Assembly (NCBI GenBank): GCA_902580895.1
Contig: CACHMJ010000002.1
Location: forward strand, 1-64,000
DNA from: an uncultured Pelagibacteraceae bacterium
GTDB taxonomy: Bacteria; Pseudomonadota; Alphaproteobacteria; Pelagibacterales; Pelagibacteraceae
Direction of reading: 5' to 3'
Length of the DNA stretch: 64,000 bases
Below the pieces are notes generated by a model, which saw nothing but the letters and a program-made list of their open reading frames with translations, was not told the DNA's origin and searched no databases. Both the position numbers and the translations under genes were made by a program. Below, piece after piece: positions 27,960 through 37,315 of the stretch; the first letter of the stretch is position 1, and every line of letters starts with the position of its first letter.

Positions 27960-28385
27960 TTAAATTCTTCTCTCGATGTTATCTTGAATAAGATCTTCTA
28001 AACTCTTTTTTTCAAAAAAATCATTAATATGATTTTCAAGCTCATCCCATAAATTATGGGTTAAACATTTTGTAGATTTACCGTTACAACCCTTTTTAGA
28101 CTCTTTTTTACATTGAACAGTTTTAACTTTTTCATCAACAGCATCAAAAATATTTGTAAGCTTAATCTCTTTAGCTTTTTTATTTAAAACGTAGCCACCT
28201 TGATTTCCTCTAACACTTTGAACAATTTCTTTTTTTCTAAGTTTAGAAAAAATTTGCTCTAAATAATCAAGCGAAATACCTTGTCTAAGCGAGATGTCTC
28301 TTAGAGATACTGGATTAATATTGTTAAATCTTGCCAGATCCACTAAAGCCATTACCGCATATCTACCTCTAGATGTTAATTTCAT
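27960..28385 (-). CDS. iscR: Rrf2-family regulator IscR
   Basis: A 141-residue Rrf2 regulator. The winged helix-turn-helix spans about residues 1-65 ([40 protein letters not shown]). Candidate [2Fe-2S] ligands are C92, C100 and C107, with H110 nearby, as in IscR. It senses cluster supply and represses its own suf operon. A close match to the IscR operator covers the promoter just upstream at 28414-28438. Confidence 0.92.
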   Translation of the reverse strand: MKLTSRGRYAVMALVDLARFNNINPVSLRDISLRQGISLDYLEQIFSKLRKKEIVQSVRGNQGGYVLNKKAKEIKLTNIFDAVDEKVKTVQCKKESKKGCNGKSTKCLTHNLWDELENHINDFFEKKSLEDLIQDNIERRI

Positions 28386-28406
28386 AAAACCTTTATTTTA
28401 CAGGGG

Positions 28407-28434
28407 TATATATAAACCCGACTAAAATAGTCAA
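28407..28434 (-). promoter_or_regulatory. Sigma-70-type promoter of the iscR-suf operon
   Basis: Minus strand: a -35 box TTGACT (28434-28429), 16 bases of spacer, and a -10 box TATATA (28412-28407). It lies about 20 bases from the iscR start codon. The -35 box is inside the IscR operator. Confidence 0.72.
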
Positions 28435-28438
28435 GTAT
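28414..28438. promoter_or_regulatory. IscR type-1 operator
   Basis: By hand comparison this 25-base site agrees with the type-1 IscR consensus (ATASYYGACTRWWWYAGTCRRSTAT) at 24 positions; only the second base differs. It contains the GACT-AGTC dyad and overlaps the -35 box of the suf promoter. Binding would block transcription, giving autorepression by holo-IscR. Confidence 0.82.
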
Positions 28439-28497
28439 CTATAATAAAAAAAGACTAACATTTTGTGACGCACTTATGATAAACCTATTTTTTTTTT

Positions 28498-28516
28498 GAG
28501 AATGATAATCATTACC
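28498..28516. promoter_or_regulatory. Fur-box-like palindrome
   Basis: GAGAATGATAATCATTACC agrees with the classical 19-base Fur box at 17 positions, with an AATGAT-A-ATCATT dyad at its centre. It ends four bases before the ATG of the alpha/beta-hydrolase gene and about 110 bases from iscR. In alphaproteobacteria the binder could be Fur, Mur or a relative. Control of the hydrolase gene by metal is inferred. Confidence 0.6.
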
Positions 28517-28520
28517 AAGA

Positions 28521-29177
28521 ATGGATAATAAAATTTTAGAAATATTCATACCAGGTCCTGCAGGAAGGTTAGAGGCAAAATACTATAAAAGTAAAAAGAG
28601 TACTTCTCCTATAGCTTTAGTGTTGCAACCTCATCCACAATATGGGGGAACCATGAATAATAAAGTTGTTGTAGAAACTTTTCATGCTTTTATGGAGAAT
28701 GATTTTTCTGTATGTCGAGTAAACTTTAGAGGTGTTGGTAAAAGTGACGGAGAATTTGATAACGGACAAGGAGAATTAGCAGATGCTGCAGCTGCACTAG
28801 ATTGGTTAGAAAGAGAAAATTTTGATAATTCACAATGTTGGGTGTCAGGATTTTCTTTTGGTTCTTTAATTGCAATGCAGTTGTTAATGAGGAGACCTGA
28901 GATAAATAGATTTATTGCAATTTCACCACAGCCAAATGTTTATGATTTTTCTTTTTTGTCACCTTGTCCATCATCTGGCTTAATGGTTTATGGAAAAAAA
29001 GATGAATTAGTGCCTTTTGAATTTATTAAAGATTTAGACAATAAACTTAGCGCACAAAAAGGAATTAAAGTAGAATTTCAAACTATATCAGAAGCTAATC
29101 ATTTTTTTACAAAAAGTGAGGCTCAATTAAATAAATGTTTGAATAAGTATATTAAAAATGAAACTGCGCTTTATTAA
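28521..29177 (+). CDS. Alpha/beta-hydrolase (COG2945-like)
   Basis: A 218-residue hydrolase with the nucleophile elbow GFSFGS (S112), an acid in YGKKDELVP near residue 157, and a histidine in SEANHFF near residue 193. The N-terminal text VLQPHPQYGGTMNNKVV and VNFRGVGKSDGEFD is typical of this small cytoplasmic subgroup. The substrate is unknown. It is divergent from iscR-suf and its start is only four bases after a Fur-box-like palindrome, suggesting metal-responsive expression. Confidence 0.85.
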   Translation: MDNKILEIFIPGPAGRLEAKYYKSKKSTSPIALVLQPHPQYGGTMNNKVVVETFHAFMENDFSVCRVNFRGVGKSDGEFDNGQGELADAAAALDWLERENFDNSQCWVSGFSFGSLIAMQLLMRRPEINRFIAISPQPNVYDFSFLSPCPSSGLMVYGKKDELVPFEFIKDLDNKLSAQKGIKVEFQTISEANHFFTKSEAQLNKCLNKYIKNETALY

Positions 29178-30319
29178 AAGTTTTGTAAAATATCACCACC
29201 TGAAATAGCTTTTTTGCTTCTTGTAGTGCTTGGAAATGAAATTGGTAATTTTAAATATGATCTTATAGCTAGATATGCAAAAGCTTGGGACTCAATATAA
29301 TTACCATCAAAATTATAATCATCTATATCTTTTATAATTATATTCTTGTTTACCAAATAATTTTCAATCGATTGCATCAAAGATTTATTTTTTCTTCCAC
29401 CTCCACAAATTATATAATGATGTGGATTAATGTTATTTTGTTTATTAATTTTTCTCAAACCATCAGCAATTAAATATGCAGTAAATTTTGTTAAAGTCGC
29501 ACACCCGTCCTCAAATGACAAACCTTTTACAAATGATGTATCAAAATCTTTTACATCCAATGAAGTTTCGTAAGATTTAAACTCAAAGTTATCTATTGCT
29601 TGATTTAAAATTAGATCATCAACTTTTCCAATATTTGCATAATTTCCATCTTTATCAAATTTTTGATCTTTATTATTTCTTACCCAGTCATCTATCAAAC
29701 AGTTTCCTGGTCCTACATCATAAGCAAAAAAGTTTATAGAATTATTGAGATCTTCTTTGATTTGAGTGATATTTGTAATACCTCCGATATTAATTATGTT
29801 AATTGGCAATTTAAGTTTAAAATTTTTTTGAATAATTTTTGAAATCAAACTATGAAATATTGGTGTAAGTGGAGCACCCTGGCCTCCGTGATTCAAGTCA
29901 TTTTGTCTAAAATTATTGATAACAATTTTTTTAAATAAACTTGATAAAAGTCTTCCATCACCTAATTGCTTTGAAATTTGATTTTTTGGATCATGAAACA
30001 CTGTTTGACCGTGGAAACCTATTAAATCAATATCTTCATTAATATCTCCAATTACATCGTTTATTAAATGACTATTGAATAATGTAAATTTTTTTTCTAC
30101 ATCATTAATCTCTTTAGAATGAGTTTTTAAATCTTTAAAATTGCTGATTTTATCTCTTAAACTAATTAATTGCTTGTAAAGTCCATCATCAAACTCTTTA
30201 TAAGTATTATAAATGCTGGAAAATTGATCATTACCATCAGATTTTATAACAGATAAATCCACTCCATCCATTGAAGTACCACTCATCAAACCTATTGAGG
30301 TAAATATCTTTTTTTTCAT
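29174..30319 (-). CDS. anmK: Anhydro-N-acetylmuramic acid kinase
   Basis: Phosphorylates and opens 1,6-anhydro-MurNAc, recycling cell-wall sugars. The N-terminal ATP motif GLMSGTSMDGVDLSV (residues 10-24) is diagnostic, with GFHGQTVFHDP near residue 99 and DVGPGNCLIDDW near residue 200. Length (381) is normal. It is divergent from tyrS and its 3' end overlaps the hydrolase by four bases. Confidence 0.93.
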   Translation of the reverse strand: MKKKIFTSIGLMSGTSMDGVDLSVIKSDGNDQFSSIYNTYKEFDDGLYKQLISLRDKISNFKDLKTHSKEINDVEKKFTLFNSHLINDVIGDINEDIDLIGFHGQTVFHDPKNQISKQLGDGRLLSSLFKKIVINNFRQNDLNHGGQGAPLTPIFHSLISKIIQKNFKLKLPINIINIGGITNITQIKEDLNNSINFFAYDVGPGNCLIDDWVRNNKDQKFDKDGNYANIGKVDDLILNQAIDNFEFKSYETSLDVKDFDTSFVKGLSFEDGCATLTKFTAYLIADGLRKINKQNNINPHHYIICGGGRKNKSLMQSIENYLVNKNIIIKDIDDYNFDGNYIESQAFAYLAIRSYLKLPISFPSTTRSKKAISGGDILQNF

Positions 30320-30366
30320 TATTATTTTTTTTTAACAAAATTTGTATATTGTAGAATTATACGCTT

Positions 30367-31596
30367 ATGAATAAATTTTTAAAAGAATTTAAAGACAGAG
30401 GTTACTTTTATCAATGCACCGATGAGAATGAGTTATCTGATTTATTGGATAAAAAAAAGATAAAAGCCTACATTGGTTTTGATTGTACAGCTGAAAGTTT
30501 ACATGTTGGTAGTTTACTACAGATTATGTGTTTACGTATGCTTCAAAAACATGGGCACCAACCAATTGTATTATTAGGTGGAGGAACCACAAGAATTGGG
30601 GACCCATCTGGTAAAGATAAAACACGAAAGATTTTAAGTGAAGATGAAATTGAAAAAAATTCTAAAAATATTGAGAGAATTTTAAAAAAATTTTTAAATA
30701 CAAATGATAAAAATATAAAACCAATATTTGTAAATAATTATAAGTGGTTAAAAGATTTAAATTATATCTCTTTTTTAAGAGATATTGGGAAACATTTTAC
30801 AATAAATAAAATGTTAACATTTGAAAGTGTGAAAACAAGATTGGATAGAGAACAATCTCTAAGCTACATGGAATTCAATTATATGATTTTACAAGCTTAT
30901 GATTTTTTAGAACTTAATAAAAAAGAAAATTGTACATTGCAAATTGGTGGGTCTGATCAATGGGGTAACATAGTCAATGGTGTTGATTTAATAAAAAGAC
31001 ATTCCAATAAGCAAAGTTATGGCTTAACCACTCCTTTAATCACATTAGCAACTGGTGCTAAAATGGGAAAAACAGAAAGTGGAGCAATATGGTTAGATGA
31101 AAGATTTTTGTCACCATATGATTATTGGCAATTTTGGAGAAATATAGACGATAGAGATGTATCAAAATTCATGAAGTTTTTCACAGATTTAAGTGTTGAT
31201 GAAGTAGAAAAAATTAAAGAAAAAGATATTAATGAGCAAAAAATTATTTTAGCAAATCAAACCACTTCTATGCTTCATGGTGAACAAGAGTCAAAAAAAA
31301 GTGAAGAAACAGCAAAAAAAACCTTTTCTGAAAATTCAATTGGCTCTGCATTGCCTTCTATTAAAATTAAAAAAAATCAATTAAGTGACAAATTAAGTAT
31401 TGTTGATCTAATAATTCTTTCCAAGTTAGAAAAATCTAAAAGCGAGATAAGAAGATTAATTAAAGGTAGTGGTGTTAAGATCAATAATCAAGTTATCAAT
31501 GATGAAAAACTAATCATTAGTGAAAAATTATTTGAAAATGACAAAATCAAACTATCCTTGGGAAAAAAAAGACATATTAAAGTTGAAATAAGCTAA
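30367..31596 (+). CDS. tyrS: Tyrosyl-tRNA synthetase
   Basis: A class-I synthetase of 409 residues. The HIGH-type motif is HVGS near residue 46, the tyrosine-site helix contains SYMEFNYMILQAYDF, and the KMSKS loop reads KMGKT near residue 237. An S4-like RNA-binding domain occupies the last 65 residues (KSEIRRLIKGSGVKINNQ). It is a complete bacterial TyrRS. The 3' end overlaps the AsmA-like gene by four bases. Confidence 0.96.
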   Translation: MNKFLKEFKDRGYFYQCTDENELSDLLDKKKIKAYIGFDCTAESLHVGSLLQIMCLRMLQKHGHQPIVLLGGGTTRIGDPSGKDKTRKILSEDEIEKNSKNIERILKKFLNTNDKNIKPIFVNNYKWLKDLNYISFLRDIGKHFTINKMLTFESVKTRLDREQSLSYMEFNYMILQAYDFLELNKKENCTLQIGGSDQWGNIVNGVDLIKRHSNKQSYGLTTPLITLATGAKMGKTESGAIWLDERFLSPYDYWQFWRNIDDRDVSKFMKFFTDLSVDEVEKIKEKDINEQKIILANQTTSMLHGEQESKKSEETAKKTFSENSIGSALPSIKIKKNQLSDKLSIVDLIILSKLEKSKSEIRRLIKGSGVKINNQVINDEKLIISEKLFENDKIKLSLGKKRHIKVEIS

Positions 31597-33791
31597 TTTT
31601 TTTTTATTTTTTCAAGAGTTCTTGTTATGAATCTCGGTGTAAGTGTTTTAACAGGATTTACAGTTGTTTTTAATTTTTTTGGTGGACCTTTAATTTTAAA
31701 GCTTACACCAAAAACACCTTCTCCAACTTTCTTTCCTACTAAAATATCTCCGAGAAGAGGAATTGATGATATAGTTCTATTAATTGTTGTTGCCGGTACC
31801 ATTGTACCTCTAAGACTAACTAAATCACCACTTTCGATGTACCCTTCCATTAATAAAGAAATAGCAGGGCCGATGGCATATAGTTCCTCAATTTTCATCA
31901 ACTCATTCTTGTTTGAAAATTTCATCTCAAAATCTGAAAATCTTATTCCCTCACCAGTTAATAGGTCAGCGATACCTTGAAGAGATGCTAATGTTAATAA
32001 TTTTGCTAATGCTGGTACCTCTTGTACTTTAAAATTATCTATTATTAATTTTGAGTTAGAAACATTGTTTTGTTTAATAGAATGAAAATTTAAATTACCT
32101 TCTTCAAAACCTTTTATAAATTTGTATCTATTCACAAAAGGCTTGGCTAAATCAGAATAAAGAGTAGTAATTTTTTCATTTGAAGTAGATCTAATGGTGA
32201 AACTAACCCTCTTATCATTAGAAAAATCTCCTAGTAAATTAGCATCAATTACTTCATTGTTGTTAAATGTTAGATATCCATTTAAATCTTCTATTAAATG
32301 ATCTTTATCAAGGAATGCTTCTTTAATCTTAATATTTAGTCTAAAATTTTTAGAAAAAATTTTTTCACTTTCTGAATTTTTATCACCTTTCAATAAATCA
32401 TCTATAATTTTAGTGGCATTAAAACTCTTAGAATCTAATAAATAACCTTTATCTTTTTTTTTAATAGATAACTCATTTTTTAATAAGTCATTATCAAAAT
32501 AATCCAAATTTACCTTGCTTATAGATTTAATTTTATATTTTTTTGATAATAATAAATTTTTGAATTCAAATTTATTATTTTTTTCTTTTATTGAGATATC
32601 CTTTAAATTGATTTCATTAGATAAAAGATTTTTAACTCCGAAAATAATAATTTCCAATTTGTCATCATGATCTTTTTTATAATTCAAAAAATTAAGATTA
32701 AATGGATTTTTTTTGATTTCTAATGAGGTGTTAAATTTTAGTTTTGTTTTTGATTTCAAAAAATTATAATTAATATTATCTTTTTCTTTTTGGATAAGAA
32801 TATTTCCATTGCCAATAATACTTAGTAGATCTTTTTTATATTCAATTTGTATTTGGTGATCTGAAAACTCGATTATCTCATTTAATTCTGGAAAAAACTC
32901 TTCTAAATTTTTTGAGCTTGTAATTTTAGAACTTTTTAAATTCATTAAAGAATATATCTTTAAATCATTTATCTTGTATTTATCATTTATTTTAAATGAA
33001 AAAGTATTTTCTAAATCAAACTGAGCAGACTCAAACTTTACATTAAAAAGGTCGTTATTTAATAATTGATTAATTTTTTTATCATCTAAAACTAAATCTT
33101 TATTATTGTTTTTACCTGATATTAGAAGTTCATTTTTTTGTTTAATTAAAATTAATTCTGGAAACTTCAATTCATTATTATCATATGATAAATTTATATC
33201 TTTTAATTTAAATTCGTTATTTTGAATATTAAAAATAAAATTTATTTTTGATAAATCTATTTTTTTAAAAGGTTTTACTTCACCATCTTTTACAAATCCT
33301 TTTATAATAAAATCATCTTTGACTTTGCCTTTTTGATCAAATTTAAGATTTATATCTGCTATCAAATATCCCTTTTTCACAAACTTTTCTAATATGAATA
33401 TTTGCGGATTATCTTCAATTGATCTTACAAATGAAATTAAGTTTTTTATTTCTATAGTTCTAGTATTGATATCTAATGCAGATAATGAAAATTCTTTTTT
33501 TATGAATGTCTTTATATCAATATTAGATTTTATACTCTCTAGTTTAATTAATTTATTTTTACTCTTAAGATTTGCCCCAATTGTTTTTAAAACTATTTTA
33601 AATTTAAAAGGATCTAAAATGATACTTATTTTGCCTAACTCTAATTCTAATTGATTGTTAATTTTTTTAATTTCTTTAGTTATTTGATCATTAAAAGCAT
33701 TCGTTTTTATGCCAATAGTACTTAAATAAGTAATGAAACCAAAAATTGATAATAATATTAAGATTAAAAATCTAAAAATTATTTTTTTCAT
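31593..33791 (-). CDS. AsmA-like/YhdP-type envelope protein
   Basis: A 732-residue protein with one N-terminal membrane anchor (residues about 5-27) and a long periplasmic region of Lys/Asn-rich beta strands. The last 150 residues hold the conserved AsmA-like C-terminal pattern (LLTGEGIRFSDFEMKF, LRGTMVPATTINRTISSIPLLGDILVG). Such proteins form hydrophobic grooves that carry phospholipids to the outer membrane. It overlaps prfB by four bases upstream. Confidence 0.8.
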   Translation of the reverse strand: MKKIIFRFLILILLSIFGFITYLSTIGIKTNAFNDQITKEIKKINNQLELELGKISIILDPFKFKIVLKTIGANLKSKNKLIKLESIKSNIDIKTFIKKEFSLSALDINTRTIEIKNLISFVRSIEDNPQIFILEKFVKKGYLIADINLKFDQKGKVKDDFIIKGFVKDGEVKPFKKIDLSKINFIFNIQNNEFKLKDINLSYDNNELKFPELILIKQKNELLISGKNNNKDLVLDDKKINQLLNNDLFNVKFESAQFDLENTFSFKINDKYKINDLKIYSLMNLKSSKITSSKNLEEFFPELNEIIEFSDHQIQIEYKKDLLSIIGNGNILIQKEKDNINYNFLKSKTKLKFNTSLEIKKNPFNLNFLNYKKDHDDKLEIIIFGVKNLLSNEINLKDISIKEKNNKFEFKNLLLSKKYKIKSISKVNLDYFDNDLLKNELSIKKKDKGYLLDSKSFNATKIIDDLLKGDKNSESEKIFSKNFRLNIKIKEAFLDKDHLIEDLNGYLTFNNNEVIDANLLGDFSNDKRVSFTIRSTSNEKITTLYSDLAKPFVNRYKFIKGFEEGNLNFHSIKQNNVSNSKLIIDNFKVQEVPALAKLLTLASLQGIADLLTGEGIRFSDFEMKFSNKNELMKIEELYAIGPAISLLMEGYIESGDLVSLRGTMVPATTINRTISSIPLLGDILVGKKVGEGVFGVSFKIKGPPKKLKTTVNPVKTLTPRFITRTLEKIKKN

Positions 33792-34883
33792 TTAATTTGA
33801 TACAAAGATTTCTCTAAAAAAGTATCAATATCGCCATCTAAAACTTTATCTGGGCTTGTACTTTCGAAGTTCGTCCTATTGTCCTTTACTAATCTGTAAG
33901 GTTGAAGCACGTATGATCTAATTTGATGACCCCACCCTATTTCAGATTTTGAAGCTTCATTATTTTGATTTTCTTCATCTTTTTTTTTCATTTCAAAATC
34001 ATAAAGTCTTGCTCTTAGCATATTCATACAGGTTTCTTTATTTTTATGTTGAGACCTTTCGTTTTGACATTGTACGACTATTTTTGATGGAATATGAGTT
34101 ATTCTGACAGCACTGTCAGTTGTGTTAACATGTTGTCCACCGGCGCCACTTGAACGATAAGTGTCAATTCTTAAGTCCTTATCTAATATTTCTATATTCA
34201 AATTTTCATCGACGACCGGATAAACCCAAATACTTGCAAAGCTCGTGTGTCTTCTTGCTCCAGAATCAAAAGGAGATATTCTTACAAGTCGGTGAATTCC
34301 AGACTCTTTTTTTAGCCACCCAAACACATAATCACCCTCAATTTTTATAGTGGAGGATTTAATTCCTGCTTCTTCACCTTTGTGTTCACTTATTAAATTA
34401 CACTTATAATTTTTACCATCTGACCACTTCATATACATTCTTCTTAACATATTAGCCCAATCTTGGCTTTCTGTGCCACCAGCACCTGCATGAATTTCCA
34501 CATAGCAATCAAATGAGTCTGCCTCGTTGGATAAAAAACATTTTATTTCATTCTTCTTAACTTTTGATCTCAATTCTTTAATACTTTGCATGACTTCTTT
34601 TTGAACATTAAGATTATTCTCATCTGTTGCCAAAGTATAAAGGTCATCTAAATCTTTAAGATGAGTTGCTGAGTCTTTAAATGAATTTACTAAATCTTCA
34701 AAGAGTTTTTTTTCTTTAATTGTTTTTTGAGAATTTGACTTGTCTTGCCAAAAATTGGCACCAAGCATTTTTTTCTCTAGATAATCCAGTTTTGAGTAAA
34801 TCTTATTTTTTTCAAAGATACTCCTTAACTCTTTGGTTAATTTTTTCGATTTCTTTTTTAATGTCTAAATATTTATCATCCAT
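33788..34883 (-). CDS. prfB: Peptide chain release factor 2, with programmed +1 frameshift
   Basis: Ends translation at UGA and UAA. The main frame holds the SPF anticodon-like motif (RISPFDSG) and the GGQ catalytic motif (GAGGQHVNTTDSAVRITH). Translation starts at ATG 34883, overlapping the mrcA stop by one base. It reads 23 codons to an in-frame TGA at 34814-34812, then must slip +1 at CTTTGA, giving about 364 residues, the normal RF2 length. A first internal ATG at 34768 would lose 38 conserved residues. Confidence 0.93.
34812..34826 (-). other. prfB: RF2 autoregulatory +1 frameshift site
   Basis: Minus strand AAGGAG-TAT-CTT-TGA: a Shine-Dalgarno-like hexamer three bases before the CTT slip codon and the UGA stop. 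This is the same layout as the E. coli RF2 site (AGGGGG-TAT-CTT-TGA). Low RF2 lets the ribosome slip and make more RF2. Confidence 0.93.
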
Positions 34884-37222
34884 TAATAAAACTCTAATAT
34901 GTTATTTGTATCGATTCTATTATTATCAGAATACAATATTTTTCCGTTAAAAACATTTTTACTTTTGTAAGCTTCAATAATTGTATTTCTTGATTCAAAT
35001 TTTGCTTTTTCCCCTGTTGAAGGGTCAACTACCATCAATGTCATTTTTTTGGGGACTTTAAAAGGTCTGGCATCTGATTTTTTAACAGCTTTTTCTATAA
35101 ACTTTTTAAAGATTGGTAATGCAGCTTTTGAACCTGTCTCATATTTACCTAGTGGTTCTGGATTATCCATCCCAACATAAACACCAATAACTAGATTTGA
35201 GGTGAATCCAATAAACCATGCATCTGTATTTTCATTTGTTGTTCCAGTCTTTCCAGCTAAATTTAATCCTAAATCTTTTAATTTTTTTCCTGTGCCTCTT
35301 TTAATAACACCTTCTAAAATTGATGTAATCTGATAAGCAGTTTGTTCAGACATAATTTGTTCATAGTTATCTTCAATAAAAGGATACTCTTCTCCGGTAA
35401 AAGAAATTTTATCGCAATTTGCACATTTTCTGTTTTCATTATTTATAATTGTGTTTCCTTCACTATCTTGAATTCTGTCTATAATTATTGGGCTTATTAA
35501 TTTTCCTCCATTCACAAAAGAAGAATAAGCTGAAGTTAAATTTAAGAGAGTTGTCTCTGCTGATCCAAGTGATATTGATAACAATTCGTCGGGATCTTGG
35601 TAAATATTCAACTTTTTTGAAAAATTTGCAAGTTCATCTATACCTAGATTTTGTGCTATTCTAACTGTCATTAAATTTCTAGACTTTTCTAGTCCTACTC
35701 TTAATGTGGATGGACCATAGAATTTTTTACCATAATTTTCTGGTTTCCATTTTTTTAAATCAATTCCTTGGTCTAAAACAAGTGGAGCATCAAGAACTAA
35801 TGATGAAGGTGTATATTTATTTTCTAAAGCTAATGCATAAACGAAAGGCTTAAAAGCAGATCCAGGTTGTCTTAAAGCTTGTGTGGCTCGATTGAATTCA
35901 CTGTTTTTAAAACTAAAACCTCCACTTAACGCTAACACTCTCCCAGTGTAAGGATCCATAACCACAATTCCACCATTTATTTTTGGAAGTTGTCTGAGTT
36001 TATAATTTTTATCTTGTAACTTTTGAACATAAATCAAGTCTCCTATATTGAATAAATCTTCAAATTCTTTTTTTGTCCATGAAATATCTTTATATATTAT
36101 TTTTCCTTCTAAATTATCTATAGTTTCTATAACTGTTTCAAATTTTTTTATTTTTTTTACAATTGCTATTTTCCAATTAATAGAATTTTCTAATAAATAT
36201 TTTTTATCGATATCTTTTGACCAATCCTTACTGTATCTTATATTTGATATTGGGCCTCTCCATCCTTTTCTTTGATCATAAGCTATTAAGCCACTTCTGA
36301 GAGAATCTGTAGCTATTTTTTGCAAAGTTAAGTTTATAGGAGTATTTATATTGTAACCTTGCTTATAGACTTTTTCATATGAGAGTCTTTCGATTATATC
36401 TTTTCTAACATCCTCAATGTAATATTGAGAGTCCTCTAAATACACTCTTTTAATTTTTTTTAATTCAATATCTTGATTTTTAAAATTATTATAATTTTCA
36501 AGGTTTATAAATCCATTTTGATGAAGATTTTGTAATACTAAGTTTCTTCTAAATTTGGCTAATTCAATATTACGATAAGGATTATATTTACTCGGAGCTT
36601 TCGGTAAAGCTGCTAGCATAGCGGCTTCTGCATAATTAAGTTCTTTGATTGATTTATCAAAGTACTCTAAACTAGCAGCAGCTATTCCGTATGCGCCACT
36701 TCCTAGATAAATTTGATTAAGATATAGCTCAAGTATTCTTTCTTTATTTAAGGCTCTTTCTATTCTAAAAGCCAAAATAGCTTCTTTGATTTTTCGATTA
36801 ATACTAACCTCGTTAGTCAATAAAAAATTTTTAGCGACCTGTTGAGTAATAGTTGATGCTCCTTCAAGTCTTTTTGATGAAAGGATATTTTTAATATTAT
36901 TTATCGTAGCTCTAAGCACACCCTTTGCGTCTACTCCAGGATGAGAAAAAAAATTCTTATCTTCCGCGGATAAAAAAGCGTTAATTACTTTTTTTGGAAT
37001 TGCACTATAAGGTATGAATATTCTTTTTTCTTGAGAAAAGTCGGCTACTAAATCCCCATTTCCAGAATACATTTTGCTTGAAACAGGTGGTTTATAACTC
37101 TTAAGGAATTTATAATCGGGGATTTTATTTGAAAAAGTCCATAAAATCCCAAAAATCCCAATAAAAGCTATAAGGGAAATTATAATTGATATTGTAAAAA
37201 TATTTTTTAAAACTTTTGTCAT
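34883..37222 (-). CDS. mrcA: Class A penicillin-binding protein 1A
   Basis: A bifunctional peptidoglycan synthase of 779 residues. An N-terminal membrane anchor (about 9-30) is followed by a GT51 glycosyltransferase domain (AEDKNFFSHPGVD, GASTITQQVAKNF). The transpeptidase domain has the serine motif SAFK near residue 446, SRN in EKSRNLMT, and KTGTT near residue 650. It is co-directional with prfB, a common alphaproteobacterial order. Confidence 0.94.
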   Translation of the reverse strand: MTKVLKNIFTISIIISLIAFIGIFGILWTFSNKIPDYKFLKSYKPPVSSKMYSGNGDLVADFSQEKRIFIPYSAIPKKVINAFLSAEDKNFFSHPGVDAKGVLRATINNIKNILSSKRLEGASTITQQVAKNFLLTNEVSINRKIKEAILAFRIERALNKERILELYLNQIYLGSGAYGIAAASLEYFDKSIKELNYAEAAMLAALPKAPSKYNPYRNIELAKFRRNLVLQNLHQNGFINLENYNNFKNQDIELKKIKRVYLEDSQYYIEDVRKDIIERLSYEKVYKQGYNINTPINLTLQKIATDSLRSGLIAYDQRKGWRGPISNIRYSKDWSKDIDKKYLLENSINWKIAIVKKIKKFETVIETIDNLEGKIIYKDISWTKKEFEDLFNIGDLIYVQKLQDKNYKLRQLPKINGGIVVMDPYTGRVLALSGGFSFKNSEFNRATQALRQPGSAFKPFVYALALENKYTPSSLVLDAPLVLDQGIDLKKWKPENYGKKFYGPSTLRVGLEKSRNLMTVRIAQNLGIDELANFSKKLNIYQDPDELLSISLGSAETTLLNLTSAYSSFVNGGKLISPIIIDRIQDSEGNTIINNENRKCANCDKISFTGEEYPFIEDNYEQIMSEQTAYQITSILEGVIKRGTGKKLKDLGLNLAGKTGTTNENTDAWFIGFTSNLVIGVYVGMDNPEPLGKYETGSKAALPIFKKFIEKAVKKSDARPFKVPKKMTLMVVDPSTGEKAKFESRNTIIEAYKSKNVFNGKILYSDNNRIDTNNILEFY

Positions 37223-37315
37223 TTTAATTCCATTATATCTAGGAATTTGTTAAAGATAAGGCATTAATATTAAACAAAATTTATAAAACTAAATGAAACT
37301 TTTAATTTTACAATT

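Noticed and set aside
33788-34768. prfB as a simple ORF beginning at 34768
   Set aside because: The conserved RF2 N-terminus is encoded upstream and joins through a recognisable frameshift site.
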